The notes under the pieces were generated by a model. That model searched no databases. It was not told the origin of the DNA and saw nothing but the letters and a program-made list of their open reading frames with translations. 64,000 nucleotides of DNA from Lenzites betulinus (lineage: Eukaryota; Basidiomycota; Agaricomycetes; Polyporales; Polyporaceae): assembly GCA_022264855.1 (NCBI GenBank), contig JABYQU010000006.1:496001-560000 (forward strand), given 5' to 3'. Both the position numbers and the translations under genes were made by a program. Below are positions 24,057-37,017 of this stretch, piece by piece. Each line of letters starts with the position of its first letter. The first letter of the stretch is position 1.

Positions 24057-26870
24057 ATGTCACGGTTGATTGTGAAGAACCTACCTGCTTATCTAACACA
24101 AGAACGTCTCAGAAAATATTTTGAGTCGTCCGATGGTCCGGGAGGAACACTTACGGATGTGAAGCTCATGCTAAAGCCCGACGGCACGTCGCGGCGATTT
24201 GGGTTCATTGGTTACAAGTCGTCACAGGAAGCGGAACGCGCAAAGAAGTGGTTTAACAAATCTTTCGTCGACTCGTCGAGAATTGTAGTGGACGTTGTGG
24301 AGGTATGTTCGAGCGTACTTTACGTGAAGTCGAAGCTTAACGCACTTCACATCATAGGGTTCTAAGGATGCTCCTGCGCCTCGCCCCAACAAGCGTCCAC
24401 GGTTGGGTCCTTCGCCGGTTGAAGTTGAAAAACTTCCGCCAGCGAAAACTTCTTCAACTACGCACCAATCAAAGAGCCAGGGTGTCAGTGATGGGCTCGC
24501 CAACGAATACCTACAGGTTATGCAGCCTCGGACCAAGAAAGGCCCTTCATGGAAAGACGAGGAACCCACGCTTGCATCGGTAGCGTCGTCTTCAGCCACT
24601 ATTCCGGATAGTTCCTCGAAGAAGGGCAAGAAGCCGAAAGGGAATCAGGAGAGCGCAATGCATACTGATGATGCAGAAGAACCGCGAGATGCTCCACCAC
24701 AGTCCGACACGGACTGGCTTAAGAGGCACATGAAGACGTCTCTCGACGAGGTCGATGCTGCTAAAGCCTTCGAACAGTCCGACGATGAGCCCATGCATGA
24801 CTCCGATGGAGACGATGACGAGAACGAAGTATGTCACCCTCGTTGATCTCGTTCGTCAGAGTACTAATTGCGGCTTTAGGCCACGCCCGAGCTACCATCC
24901 AATCCTACACACGCGACTATTCTACAAACATCGCGGTTATTCATACGCAACTTACCCTTCACTTGCACGGAACAGGAGCTTCGCGACCAGTTTCAGCGCT
25001 ATGGAGACGTGTCTCAGGTAAGCATATCCTTTCATCATAGCAGTCCGTTGGGACGTTTCTTCGAGAGATACGAGAGGGCGACTTTCTTGTGATGAAAAAC
25101 TTGTATAGGGACATCAGACTCGCTTGCGAGAGTGTTGATCCTCAGGGAAAACCGATAGTAGAAATTTATTCTGATCTTCGCTCGCCCCTCGCATTGTGTT
25201 ACGACGTGTGGTCCTGTGGCTAATCACAATTCTACGCAGGTACACATGGTACTCGACGCCTCCACCAAGCAAGCCAAAGGGCTAGCGTACGTCTCGTATG
25301 AGAAGCCGGAAGCCGCACTTGTGGCCTATCAAGCTTTGGATAAGACATCCTTCCAGGGACGCTTGCTTCACATCCTTCCTGCGGTGGACCGGAAGGGGAA
25401 GGAGGCGGATACCGAGGATGATAGGAAAAGGACTTTGAAGCAGGACAGAGATGCTAAGCGTAAGGCGACGGCTGGGAAAGAGTTTAACTGGGCCATGTTG
25501 TATATGAATGTACGTACATACAATAGCAATATATTTGGACTCCACGATCTCATGCTGCCATTCAGAGCGACGCCGTTGTCTCCTCGATTGCAGACCGGAT
25601 GAACGTTTCGAAATCCGACATCCTCAACCCAGAATCTGATAACGCCGCCGTTAAACTCGCATTGGCAGAGACACACGTCATCCAGGAGACCAAGGCCTTC
25701 CTCGAGCAACATGGCGTCGACCTCACCGCACTCGATAACGCGGGCGCAAATCGTCCGTCACGCTCAGACCGCATCATCCTTGTGAAGAACATCCCCTACG
25801 GTACATCAGCAACCGACGTGCGCGCCCTCTTCGAACCGCATGGGGAGCTCCGGCGCGTGCTTGTCCCTCCTGCAGGCACTCTCGCAGTCGTCGAGTTTGT
25901 CAACCCGGACGAAGGACGCAAAGCATTTCGCGCGGTCGCATACCGCCGCCTTGGCAACTCCGTCGTCTACCTCGAAAAGGGCCCCGAAGGCATGTTCATC
26001 ACCGACGAGCCCATCACCGACTCCGCGGAGCCTGTCACCGCTACCGGTTCAGCACCCATCGCCGTCCCAGAGGGGTCGCCCGCAGCCGTGGCAGAGTCCT
26101 CTGGGGATGGCGCTGGCGAGGTGCCTCTCAGCGCGGGTACGACGCTCTTCGTGAAGAACCTCGCCTTCAGCACTACCGCGGAGAAGCTCGTGTCTGTCCT
26201 GCGGCACCTGCCCGAATACGCGTTCGCGCGTATTCAGACAAAGCCGGACCCCGCTCGCCCCGGGGCGCGGCTCAGCATGGGATACGGGTTCGTCGGGTTC
26301 CGCACGGCCGACGGCGCGAAGCGCGGGATCAAGAGCATAGACGGCATGGTCCTCGATGGGCACAAGCTCGTCGCGAAGTGGGCCGGGCGTGGTGTGGAGG
26401 AGGCCGACAGCGCGTCCGCAGACAAGGAGACCGTCAAGGCGCGCACGACGAAGATGATCGTGAAGAACGTGCCGTTCGAGGCGACGAAGAAGGATATCCG
26501 CGAGCTCTTCGGGTGCGTGCCGTCGAACCCATATATTAGTGTACACGATTGCTGACAACAACTTTGGGATAGTGCGCATGCGCAGCTCAAATCCGTGCGG
26601 GTACCCCGCAAGTTCGATCACCGTACGCGCGGTTTCGCGTTCCTCGAGTTCACTACGCGACACGAGGCGGAGCGCGCATACTCGACGCTTCGCCACACCC
26701 ATTTCCTCGGTCGTCATCTGGTGCTCGAGTGGGCAGAGGAAGGCGACGTGGACGTCGACAAGTTACGCGAGAAGGCCGGTGTCAGCTACGGAGGCGGCGC
26801 CGAGATGCCAGGGCGAAAGAGGAAACTGGATCTGGGCGAGGGAGATGATGAAGGTGAAGATGGCATGTGA
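24057..26870 (+). CDS. MRD1: Mrd1/RBM19-like multiple RNA-binding-domain protein, pre-rRNA processing
   Basis: Six exons close in frame: 24057-24302, 24358-24828, 24880-25017, 25240-25509, 25566-26512 and 26573-26870, giving 789 residues. Five RRMs are visible. RRM1 at the N-terminus has SRLIVKNLP and RRFGFIGYK. RRM2 has RLFIRNLPF and KGLAYVSYE, split by the 222-nt intron 25018-25239. RRM3 has IILVKNIPYG, RRM4 TLFVKNLAFS with GYGFVGFR, and RRM5 KMIVKNVPFE with RGFAFLEFT. Order, number and the acidic/Lys-rich spacer after RRM1 match yeast Mrd1, a nucleolar component of the SSU processome that binds the 35S pre-rRNA and U3 region and is needed for the early cleavages. The protein ends in a basic RKRKLDLG followed by acidic residues, probably a nuclear signal. 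Confidence 0.96.
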
Positions 26871-27303
26871 TGACTTTTTGTTGGACGTCCGTGATTTTGG
26901 TAATGTCCACGACTTGGTTGTGAACCTGCAGTACTTTCACGAATGTTCGCCCGTCGAAATGCTAGGTAAGTCGCTTCACCCGCGCCATGAGCTAAACACG
27001 ATAGCAACCTTGGCGTCAGCGACGCGCCCTGATTCAGCACGGGTGCCCATCGTTTCCGTACACATGCCCTCTAGCCCTAAAAATCAAATGTGATGGGTGC
27101 TCCTGACACGGTGAGGTTTCTCTTAGAGTTCTACTCAGCTGCCCCCTTCCACCCCTACTAGTAGTCGAGAACACACGTTCCCACACTAAAGCAACTTTTA
27201 CTCTCTCACTGCATACATCGGCCATCTGTATAAAAAGGGCCGCCCCAGAGTAAAGATCACATTGTCCCCTACCAAGCTCGCTGCTGCTTTCCATCTATCC
27301 TGC
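26871..27303. other. intergenic
   Basis: 433 bases between the end of MRD1 and the start of the hydrolase. The sequence tataaaaa at 27229-27236, about 70 bases upstream of the hydrolase ATG, is a reasonable TATA element. Confidence 0.5.
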
Positions 27304-28588
27304 ATGTCGACAACATACACTGGCCCCCTCCACATTCTCCAGGACTCAGGTGTGCCTGGGGCCAGTAATGACTATACGACATTGGTCCTCGTTCATGGCT
27401 ACGCGTGGCACAGCGGTCAGACCCTCGATATATCATGAAGATCTCGCATTATATTAATCGCTACCTTCCTTCCACCAGGCATCTTCTCCAAACTGATCCC
27501 TCTAGCAGTGACATACAACGTTCGGATCATCTTGTTGAACCGGCGGGACTATCCCGGTGCTGATGCATACACGGCGGCGGAGCGTACGCTTGTAACCCTA
27601 TCCCCGGAGGCAAAGGACGATGCTGCCGAGGCTGCCGTTGCGAAGAAGAGCGGAGAGACCTTCTTGAGGGAACGTGGCCGGGAGCTGCACGACTTCCTGG
27701 TTGAACTCGTGAGGAATGAGGTCGTACGCCCGATGGACCCGACAAATAACACGGGCGGTATCGTGATTTCTGGATGGTCTTTTGGCACTATCTGGATGTT
27801 GGCCCTCCTAGCACATGTCGCGTCGTTCTCCGCGAGCGACGTGAAGTTGACTGATTACATGAAACGGGTGGTCTTCCTCGGTATGTCCCTCTCGAAGAAT
27901 TTCCCGAAAAGAAACGAAGGCTGATAAGATATACTACCACAGATCCTCCGTATCTTGCCTTCGGATACCCGCCGGCACCCGACAATCCGTATAACCCGCT
28001 GTTCGACTCTGACATCCCGCTCAATGACCGCGAGAAGGTGTTCGCAAGCTGGGTCAGTGGATACTACATCCATGGGGACACAGTCGAAACGCTTGAACGC
28101 AAAATCCCCCTTCGCGAGCCGCCCCCAACGCTTTCGACACTGACCCATGAGGAGATCGCGCGCACCCTTTGCCTCCCTCCCGGCGGACCAGGTGGCTCAG
28201 ACTCGATGCTGCTGGACCTCAACGTCAAATTCGGTATATTTGCGACTCTTCGGGAGGCTGCGCTGTACACCCATGTCGGAGAACCGGCCGTTGATCAATG
28301 GCAAGACGTCGAGGTGCGTCATGTGCTGTGCGAGCAGTCCGTGTGGGAGACGCCTTGGGGGACCATGCTACTGGAGAAGGACATGGAGACGGCACGGGCA
28401 CAAGGCCTACCGATGAGGAAGATTCGCGTCGTAAAGATCAAGGGGGCCAACCATTTTGTACGTACTATTCCTGCGAGATTCGTACCGCGTGCTGACTTGG
28501 ACTGGGACGTACTTCTCAGGTACATTGGGACACGCCCGACCTCGTCCTACGCGCTCTCATCGGTGACGAAGATGTTGTAGAGAAATAG
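27304..28588 (+). CDS. alpha/beta hydrolase
   Basis: Four exons close in frame: 27304-27415, 27479-27880, 27943-28457 and 28520-28588, giving 365 residues. The fold signatures are in order: strand and oxyanion loop TTLVLVHGYAWHSG, then ILLNRRDYPGAD, then the nucleophile elbow SGWSFGT with the catalytic Ser. The final exon supplies VHWDTPDLVLRALIG, where the His is the likely catalytic base. The charged Ala-rich segment between the second strand and the elbow is long for the family. The first donor is the weak gtcaga, accepted because the join G|GC restores the frame. Substrate is unknown. Small esterases and epoxide-hydrolase-like enzymes of wood-decay fungi share this layout. Confidence 0.85.
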
Positions 28589-29358
28589 GTCTATCCTACT
28601 GTCGATATCTACTCGAAGCAATGTGATGCATTAATCATTGACAAGGCGTGCCACTTCAACCCGAGACCAGTTTGAGATAATCCTTGTTGCGTGTTGATAT
28701 CTATCGCATCTTTACAGGGACGGAGCTCGGTGAGATGGTCCTGCTTGTGGATCTAAAGACCGCGCTGTCAAGCGAGCAGGGACCCGATTGTGTTGTGGTG
28801 ATTCCACTCCTGGACCTACCGGGAAAGACTGATACTGCACTGGCGACACCTCGCGCCTGACTGCACATGCGTGGCTCTATGCAAACTGCTCGTTCAGCTG
28901 AGGCGGGCGCTTTCGGATCCAAGCTTGTCGCGAACATATGAACGTGGGTGTTACCCCTGAAGGCTTTGCGGGCGGTAGCTGTTGGTGGCCAGAGGCTACA
29001 TGCTGTGGGAGACAGGGGTGCAGGCCGTTGTGCCTCGATGCCATGGCGTGTGGTTGATGCAAGTCGTGAGATTACCGGGAGTTGCGCCAGATGGGCGCCT
29101 GGGTCTCGAGGGCCGGATCCTTGACGGTTTGTTGACACCAGTCGCGCACGATGTGTACATAGGGACTGCGTGGCTGTGGAACTGTCATTTTTTAGATTGC
29201 TTGCCGGTGCTATGTCATCCGTGTGTGAATATCTCAATATGTACTGTACATGTATATCAGGAGACATGGGGCTGTTAGTACATACAGTTAATGCCTACAA
29301 CAATAATGATAGATCTGTGGAGAGTAAGGCTAGCGTAAATTGTGGGAGGGAAGACGAT
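28589..29358. other. intergenic between convergent genes
   Basis: 770 bases shared by two convergent 3' ends. Open frames on either strand have no domain and no start context. Nothing else is seen. Confidence 0.5.
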
Positions 29359-30988
29359 CTATACTCGTGCGAACAGGTCCGGGTTAATCTTCAACTTTGA
29401 GAGTAACATGAACAGAGACCCAACGATGATGCTGGTGCCACTCAGAACGATCATGCCCGTATACGAGCCATGACACACCCTGAGGAGTGCACCTGCAGCT
29501 GGATTCCCGAAAAGAGAGCTGTGCGCCCGCACATCAGTCATGTTTCTTCGTAAAGAAGAGAGGATGACATACGGAAAAGAGATAATGCTGTATAACAGCC
29601 CGATCCTCATTCCAATCTCCCTGATGTCGGAGATCTGCGCAATGCACGGCACGATGAGCGCATTGAACGCGCCCGAGAACAGCCCGTACAGCGCGGCGTA
29701 TACCAGTAGCTGCGCCAGTGTGTGGGCGGTTGACCATAGGACGAGCGAGGATAGTCCCGCAAAGAACGCGCAAGGGACGAGCAGGGTGAAACGGCCGAAG
29801 GTGTCTGCGATGTACGAAGGGGCAATGCGGCCCAGCACGCTTGCGAGATTAAGCATCGCGAGGACATAGAAGGCGGTGGTCGGGTTGACGCCGCTGTCAG
29901 TCGCGAACGACACGATGTAGCAAAATGGCGTGAAGAGACCTGCGCGCGGTAGCCGCTTTGTGATCAGAGAGTGGTGCGAGCGCACGGCAGATGGAAGACG
30001 TACCGAGTGATACGAAGCAGCTTCCAACAACAAGAAGAGAGAAGCGTGAATCCTTAAGCGCGCTGAAGTTAAACCAGGGTCTATCGGTGTCGATCTTTCC
30101 GGGCGCGACGCGGCTCGTCACGGTGGCGGTTGCCATAGCGCACAGTACTAAACAGAGCACGGCCGATATTTGCAACCCAACCGCGAACCCTACGTGGGCG
30201 AACAGATATTGCAGCAATATCGGATAGACAGTTCCGCCTGTCGGGACAGTGGAAGGTCAGCTCACGGCGTTACATCCGCCCTGGGCGGCCAGTGATGCTC
30301 ACCTAAGCCGGAGCCTACCATCGCTATTCCGAGCGCAGTAGCCCGGTACTTATTGAAATGTGTAGATATTGATGCTAGCGGAGGGTAAAATCTGTTCGTA
30401 CGCGGGAAGATGTTGTCAGTGATGCTGCGAAGTTCGCAGCAACGGCGTGAAACGCTACGCACAGCATGCCCACCCCAAGGCCGGAGAGGACGCCTTGTGC
30501 AAGTATGTGTTGAGTGTATGAACGGGCGACGCTTGTGAGCATGATGCTAGCGACGTATACAGTAGTCCCAAGCGCCATAATAGCTCGTGGTCCGTAAGCA
30601 TCGAACACGCGGCCAACGAACCCTCCCTATAGATCGGGAGCTGGTAAGACGGAGGGAGTACGCGATGTTGATCGGAGGAAGGACGTACGGAGAAGAAAAA
30701 TACCCAGAGCTGGACGGACCCTATCCACGCAATGGTAGACGGATCTAGTGCTTGCATCTGGTGCGTAGTATACCACGACTGAAACGTCCCAAAGGCGTTC
30801 ATCTGACCAAAGGAGCAAAAGAGGGCGAGGAAGGCACCGAAGACGGTGAGCCAGGCCGCTAGCCCGCCGTCCAGAAAATCCGTGGCGGCATGGGTGGCCC
30901 CTTCTTCGGCGAGAGATACTGGTGCTTTGCGGGCAGTCGCGCCGTAGCCTGATGGATTCGTTCGAGTGAGTAGGGATGCAGTCGCCAT
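29359..30988 (-). CDS. MFS transporter, monocarboxylate-transporter type
   Basis: Six exons close in frame: 30988-30689, 30626-30402, 30348-30303, 30237-30004, 29939-29573 and 29518-29359, giving 443 residues. The N-terminus has the MCT signature DGGLAAWLTVFGAFLALF followed by FGTFQSWY. Helix 4 carries QGVLSGLGVGML, helix 5 ATALGIAMVGSGLGGTVYP, and the second half has GRIAPSYIADTFGRF, the loop between helices 8 and 9. About twelve hydrophobic segments are present. Fungal members of this group (Mch-like, SLC16-related) sit in the plasma membrane or other membranes and move monocarboxylates or other small metabolites. Substrate cannot be predicted. The exon 3 acceptor is the weakest join. Confidence 0.88.
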
Positions 30989-32299
30989 TATGGGGGTGCC
31001 TAGACGAGAGAGGCTAGCTATGAAAAGGACAGGCAGGTGGATACAGAAAACGGTCGCTTTGGGAGAGCATTTTAAGGGGCACCATCCTCCGTGCATTACG
31101 GGTGCTGCATACGCACGGCGGAGGTTGTCTTCCAACGCGCAAAAAATGCGCCATGGTATGCTGGGCCAGACCGGTGACTATACTATATCAACGCGGAGCC
31201 GTTCTTCGCACAAACGGATCGGCGCCACGGTGCCTTTCCGAAGGCAGGTCGGACAGGCAGGCGACCGCCTGGGCAATGAAACACGCCGAGCGGGCGTATT
31301 GCTCGGTCAAGACGGCTCCGTGGGGCGAACAACATCGGCGCCTGCGTATTGCTCCGTGACAGTCGGCGCCCCTCACACGCTCGAGCACAGCATCGGAACA
31401 GCAGGTCGGTTGGTCGTTTTTCATGTCCCCGTCTAGATCCCGACGACGGATCTTGGCATGTCGCGGTCTACGCTAGATGTAGGACCGATCGCGCGTGCAG
31501 AGGAAGTCTGTAGACCGCAGACACGAGAGGCAGATCGAAGAGCACCTATGGCACCCCGACGTACACACTATCACGCGACATAGATTCAAGCCGAGATAAT
31601 TCTCACCAGAAAAGGAGTTCGGGTTTGGATGCCCGGAAGAATTTTGCTAGAAGGCACGATGCGGAAGGGGAGCATCTTCCGATCGGTGGGTCCATGGATG
31701 GCTCATGCCGGATGCTCTGCAGCAAGGCATGCCCTGAAAACGTCCTCAAACATGTATTAACCCATGAGTGCAATATGGGGTCGAGAGGGGATCTGGGCGC
31801 GCGGCGAGTGTGGCGGCTTGATTTCAGTCCGTTGGACAAAGAATGGTAGCGGCCTGTGGGAAGTGTAAATAGCACACTCGGTGGGATAGGAGCTTACTTT
31901 GACGGCTATAAACTGATTGGGACTAAGCACGGAAGCCTTGGGACCTCATGACTCCCCGGTCACAGTAATCCCCGAAATGCGGGGGCCTAGCGTGTGAGCC
32001 TTGCCATGCTGTCGCCACATTAAGCGCCCTATATTAGGTAGGCGTCCTATAAGTGAGAAATGAGCGGTAAGAGACTGCAAGGGAAACCTTCACCACGGCT
32101 GTCTGTAGGTGGCGATTGATGGAAACATAGCTCGCTTAGCGCCTAATCTTGACTTGGGCGGTTGTTTGCGCGTGTTAGATTCCGGGGCTCTTGCCAAACA
32201 TGCGCATACAACGCCTACGCGTCCCGATCACAGACGCGTACTAATTGCACGCATCTTGCACGCCTTCCACACACTCTCTACACTCTTTCTACACTCGAT
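30989..32299. other. divergent intergenic region between MFS gene and RPN9
   Basis: 1.3 kb carrying both promoters. The stretch 31280-31390 has two short direct repeats built on gcgtattgctc, plus repeated ggcgcc-type boxes. CT-rich sequence (32266-32298) precedes the RPN9 start. No coding region is supportable. Confidence 0.5.
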
Positions 32300-33822
32300 A
32301 TGGCTGCCCCGATGGCTGTTGACAAGGCAAAAGCCCCTAAGATTGATGTAGACGCATTTCTCACGCTCGCGATCTCGGAAACACCGCAAGAGCTTCATGT
32401 CTTTTTCGAGTCTTTCCAGTCACTATACAGTCGTAAGTCAGTATCAAATCATTGCTTGAAGCCTATGGCATATCCTGACCAAAGAACAGACTATGGCATC
32501 AACTGACGAACAAGCTCTTCGAATTTTTCGACAATTCTCTCTCGAAGCCATACCGAGTGGACGTCTTCAACAAGTTTGTGCGGGACTTTGAGTCAAGATT
32601 GAACCAATTGAGGCTGGTGGAGATGGGGGTGAAAGTATCGAAGGAGATCGATAGTAAGTTGATGTCACGCAACGCTACCACTGCGTCGAACTCATAAGGC
32701 CACTACAAGACCCGGTCACCCATCTGCAGTTCCTTACGGACCTTCTTGCGCGTGTGAACACCGAAAAGTCACCAGAAGCACACGTCCTGCTGCTCTCCTC
32801 TCTTGCCCATGCAAAGCTTCTGTACGGTGATCATGAAGGGACAAAGAACGACATCGACGCGGCGTGGAAAGTACTGGACGAGCTTTCTAGCGTTGACCCG
32901 TCCGTCAACGCAGCATACTACGGTGTCGCAGCAGACTACTACAAGGTGGGTTGCGCGTGTAGACATCTAGCAGCGAGCACTGACGGGTTCCTGACTGCGC
33001 TACAGTCGAAGGCGGAGTACGCACCTTACTACAAGAACTCACTCCTATACCTTGCGTGCATCGACCCTGCGAAGGACTTGACGGCCGAAGAACGCCTGCT
33101 TCGCGCGCACGACCTCGGTATCGCTGCCTTCCTAGGAGACACCATTTACAATTTCGGCGAACTGGTACGCCGCCAATCCTGTCTGCCTTTTTAGGACGCT
33201 CGCCGCTCATCATGCTCGGCCACAGCTCATGCATCCCATCCTCGATGCGCTAGATAGCACACCACACGAGTGGATCAAGAAGCTGCTGTTCACGTTCAAC
33301 GAGGGCAATATCGGGAAGTTCGAGGCGCTCTCCCCTCTGTTCCCAAAAGAGGTATGTCGCTCCAATACCCCGCTAGCTTGGTCTGATCGTTACACACGCA
33401 CGCAGCCGATCCTGCAAGAGAACTACCCGTTCCTGCGCCAGAAGATCTGTCTCATGGCCCTCATCGAGTCGGTGTTCAAGCGAGGCGCGTATGACAGAAC
33501 CATGTCGTTCCAGACCATTGCCGAAGAGACGCATCTGCCCCTGGATGAAGTTGAGCACCTGGTGATGAAAGCGTTGAGGTATGCACGTTCGAGTGCCTAC
33601 AGACGTCGGAGTGGCAGTTGCTGAGAGCCGTCCATTCACAGTCTGAAGTTGATCAAGGGCTCGCTGGACCAGGTGGACCAGAAGGCGCAAATCACCTGGG
33701 TGCAGCCGCGAGTCCTTTCGAGGGACCAGATCGGGCAGCTTGCGCAGAGACTCGCGGCGTGGAATGCAAAGCTGCACCAGGTCGAGGAGCGCATTGCTCC
33801 AGAGGTATTGGTAAACAGTTGA
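32300..33822 (+). CDS. RPN9: Rpn9, 26S proteasome lid subunit (PSMD13)
   Basis: Seven exons close in frame: 32300-32436, 32490-32653, 32710-32945, 33006-33164, 33226-33351, 33406-33578 and 33642-33822, giving 391 residues against 393 in yeast Rpn9. Recognisable blocks are LWHQLTNKLFEFFDNS and SKAEYAPYYKNSLLYLACID. The PCI domain follows, with FNEGNIGKFEALSP, QKICLMALIESVF, TMSFQTIAEETHLPLDEVEH and LIKGSLDQVDQ. The C-terminal helix APEVL is used for lid assembly in the family. Rpn9 is one of six PCI subunits of the 19S lid. The first donor is gtcagt five bases after a stronger-looking gtaagt, and only the gtcagt site keeps the frame (SRK-LWHQ). Confidence 0.95.
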
Positions 33823-34161
33823 ACGGGATAATCGGTGTACGGTGTATAGTAGCATCTGGACTGTTAATTAGCATGAGTCTCGCATGAATAATGCCTGCAT
33901 ATGTTTTGTTGCCAAGAGTATGAGTCTCGCAAGTCGCCGAGAGGGGCGCGAGCAGCGGAGCTCGTGGCTTGCTGAGCTTTGTCCGCGACGACCACCTCGC
34001 GTTCTGCGCATGTCCATCACCACACCTTCCCACATCACCGGGCCCCCGCAACGTGTGTTCATACATATCCGGCTGTCTGCTTGTCATTTCTGTCTGTGAC
34101 GACAATCCAACTTCTGCGCTTGAGCCGCCAGCATATCTGAGACCACTCGCTCACTCCAGCG
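33823..34161. other. intergenic, tandem genes
   Basis: 339 bases between RPN9 and the telobox protein on the same strand. It holds the RPN9 3' end and the next promoter. Nothing specific is recognised. Confidence 0.5.
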
Positions 34162-37017
34162 ATGAGCTCAACCACCCCCTCGACTACCACAATGCCCTCG
34201 GCATCCACGATGCCCTCAGCATCCACATTCTCTTTCACCGCTCCATATCCGCCATCGTCGTCGCAGGCGAAACAGCGTCGCGTTTCGCTCGCATTGCCGT
34301 CTTCCCCGCGCGTCTTCCCCGCATGGAGCTTCCGCGATGACACCGGTCTTGGTGTGCACTCTGGCGACCCCCAGACCGACTCAGAGACCACGACGTACGG
34401 CCCAGAGAAGAGGGGCAAGATGCGCAGGATAGCGACCGACGAACCGCGGACGGACGGAGAGCCAAGTACAAGTGCACAGGCCGCGCAGCTACACCTCCTC
34501 GAGAAGAAACCACGCAAGAAATGGACGATGGAGGAGACTCAGATGCTTGTTGCGGGTTGCAATAAGGTGCGTGTCATCGTCTGTGCGTTCCCTTGTGCCG
34601 TATCCTTAACCACAGTCGGGTAGTGGGGGGTCGGTAACTGGAAATCCATCCTCAACGACCCCGAATTCAGGTTCGACGGACGGTCGCCTGTCGATCTCAA
34701 GGACAGGTGTGTTACTAGTCGTACGAGTTCTTCGCGTGTGCTCATTCTGGCATACAGGTTCCGTACATACTACCCCGACGCATACAGGCAGCACTACCCC
34801 AACGCGAAGACGCATCTGTCCTCCAAGGTGCGCTCCGCGCTCCCGGACGGAACCTCGATATTTGAGAAAACGCGGAGCAAGAAGCGTCGCCCGTTCACCG
34901 AGGAGGAAGATCGCGCTCTGAAGGCTGGCTACGACAAGCACGGCACAGTGTGGGCGACGATCGTGAAGGACCCGATCTTCCAAGCTCAGAATCGGCGGTC
35001 GACTGATCTGCGCGACCGGTTTCGCAATGCATTCCCAGACTTGTACCAGGCTGCGGGGTACAAGCCGCGAAATACGACAAAGAAGAGACGGGATCAGCTC
35101 GCGCAGCCTACCCGCGCGGCCACGGATGATTCACTTGCCTCCAGCAGTGCCGCGGGCCCCGTGCGGAGGAAGCGACGACACACGGACCAGGGAATCTTCA
35201 GGGGTGGTACAAAGAGCGTCCCCGAGAGCGCGAACGTGTCCGAGGACGAGGACAGCTCGGACGAGGATGAGAGTCCAGCATCGTTCCTCAAGGAGGCCCT
35301 GTCCTTTGCGCCACCCGCGGAGGAAGTGCCGATGACCCCCGACGCAAACTTGCAGGAGGTCGACATGCAGACCCATGATTCGCTCACAGACACCGTCACG
35401 ATCCCCGACTTCAATCCCGGTTCATCTCTCTCCGAAATGACAGACTCGTCGCAGTCGCAGGCATGGTCCTCGGGCGTGGACACCCCTGTCCACTCGAGCG
35501 CATGGTCCACCGCCACCAACGCGGCGTCGCCTACGTCGTCTCACCTTTCTATCACCGACTATTTCAACAACTCTCCGTTCCCCAGTCGCGCAGATGGCTC
35601 TAACCAGATGATCGGCAAGTCTGCATGGGGATCCCAGGACTGGTTCTCCCCGAACCCCCGCCTCGAACCCTCATCTAGTTCATCCTCTTCATATCTCGGC
35701 GGGTTCTCTCCTGCGCCATCCTCGCCGTTCTCGTTTGCTCACCTGAACCATGGCGTGCTGGACCGCTATGATCTCCTTCCCACGTCCTTCGCGCACGACT
35801 TCGCCTCGGAGGTCGGCCTCGGCGACAGTCACTCAACCTTCTCCGACCCCGATACGTTCGCCCCAAGCAGTTTCAGGGGTTTCACTCATCACTCGAACTA
35901 TGCGGGTGATCTCATCTTCGGTACTCGCACGCACCAGCCTCAGCATTCCACCGACTACGGGTCAGGCTTCGGCTTTGGTGAGGCGGGTCTTGGCCTGTCC
36001 GGTGTCCAGTCATCCAGCAGTTCACTGCTGCGCACACCAGCGCTGCCAGGTATCGACGAGACTGAGCTTGCGTCGATCACACTCGACGACCCCGACCCGA
36101 TGGAGGAGACAGTCGACACCGCGGTGCCGAAAGATACCCCAGGCTCTGAGCAGCCCGCGCTGAACCTGTCCGACCTCAGCTCATTCTCCCTCCCCCCGCA
36201 AACACTCGAAGAAATCATCGGTCTCACACAAGAGATCCACGTAACTCCGCCGGGCACCCCACAGTCGCATGGGCGCATGAATCGTATGCAGGCGGGCGCG
36301 GGCATGGGCATGCATGTCGGCGTCTCGCACAATCGCTCAATCTCGGTGCCGCCATCTGAGCACCGCGCGTACGACCTTCGCGCAGGCGCGCCACAGACGC
36401 AACACGTTCGCCCGAAACCACTCGTCTCGCCGACGCGCTCGGTGTCGCTTATGGACTACCTCCCGATGCACGCGGACGAGCCCGCGCATGGCGCACCGCC
36501 GGCCATGTTCTCGTCCCTCACCCAGACCGCGAGCGAGATGTGGAAGCTACCGAGCGCGCCTGGCCCCGTTCCCGGCTCGAGTCTGCCGAGCGCGACAGGC
36601 GACGCTGCCAACGCCAACGGGGGCGCGAACTACGACCTACCCTTCCTCGACCTGCACTACTACTCCACGCCACACGCGGGGGGCGCGGGCGCGGGCGGTG
36701 CGCCGGGCGTCGAGGGTATGGACGAGCACATGCGCCAGGGCCAGGCGCTCGACCTCGCGCAGTCGTTCGCGTTGCAGTCGAAGACGCTCTCGGAACTCCC
36801 GCCGTCCCTCGCACAGCACATCCCGATGTTCCAGTCGTGGCAGAACGCGCTGAATGGCGCTGCTGCGTCCGCCGCGGTCACGCCTGCGCAGGGCATGGCG
36901 CGCGTGCCCCCCGCGCATCATCGCGGCCAGAGCGTAGTGTCGCCACAGGACCTGCTGCTCACGAAGTGGAGCGACAATAAGCGGAAGCGGTCCAGCTGGG
37001 ATGGGGGCCCGCGCTGA
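34162..37017 (+). CDS. double-Myb telobox protein, Tay1/TRF-like telomere-repeat binding candidate
   Basis: Three exons close in frame: 34162-34566, 34624-34706 and 34758-37017, giving 915 residues. Two Myb/SANT repeats lie in residues about 120-270. The first has KKWTMEETQMLVAGCNK, then WGVGNWKSILNDPEF and PVDLKDRFRTYYP. The second has RRPFTEEEDRALKAGYDKHG, then WATIVKDPIF and STDLRDRFRNAFP. The VDLKDRFR and TDLRDRFR segments are telobox helices like the VDLKDKWR of TRF1/2, Taz1 and Tay1. In basidiomycetes and Yarrowia, Tay1-type proteins with two such domains bind double-stranded telomeric repeats. The remaining 640 residues are disordered, rich in Ser, Pro and Gly, with an acidic stretch EDEDSSDEDE and no further domain. 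The gene could also act as a transcription factor, since subtelomeric binding proteins overlap with promoters. Confidence 0.85.

Noticed and set aside
32108..32116. GGTGGCGAT upstream of RPN9, similar to the yeast proteasome element GGTGGCAAA
   Set aside because: Two of nine bases differ and the element is not established in basidiomycetes. A chance match is likely.
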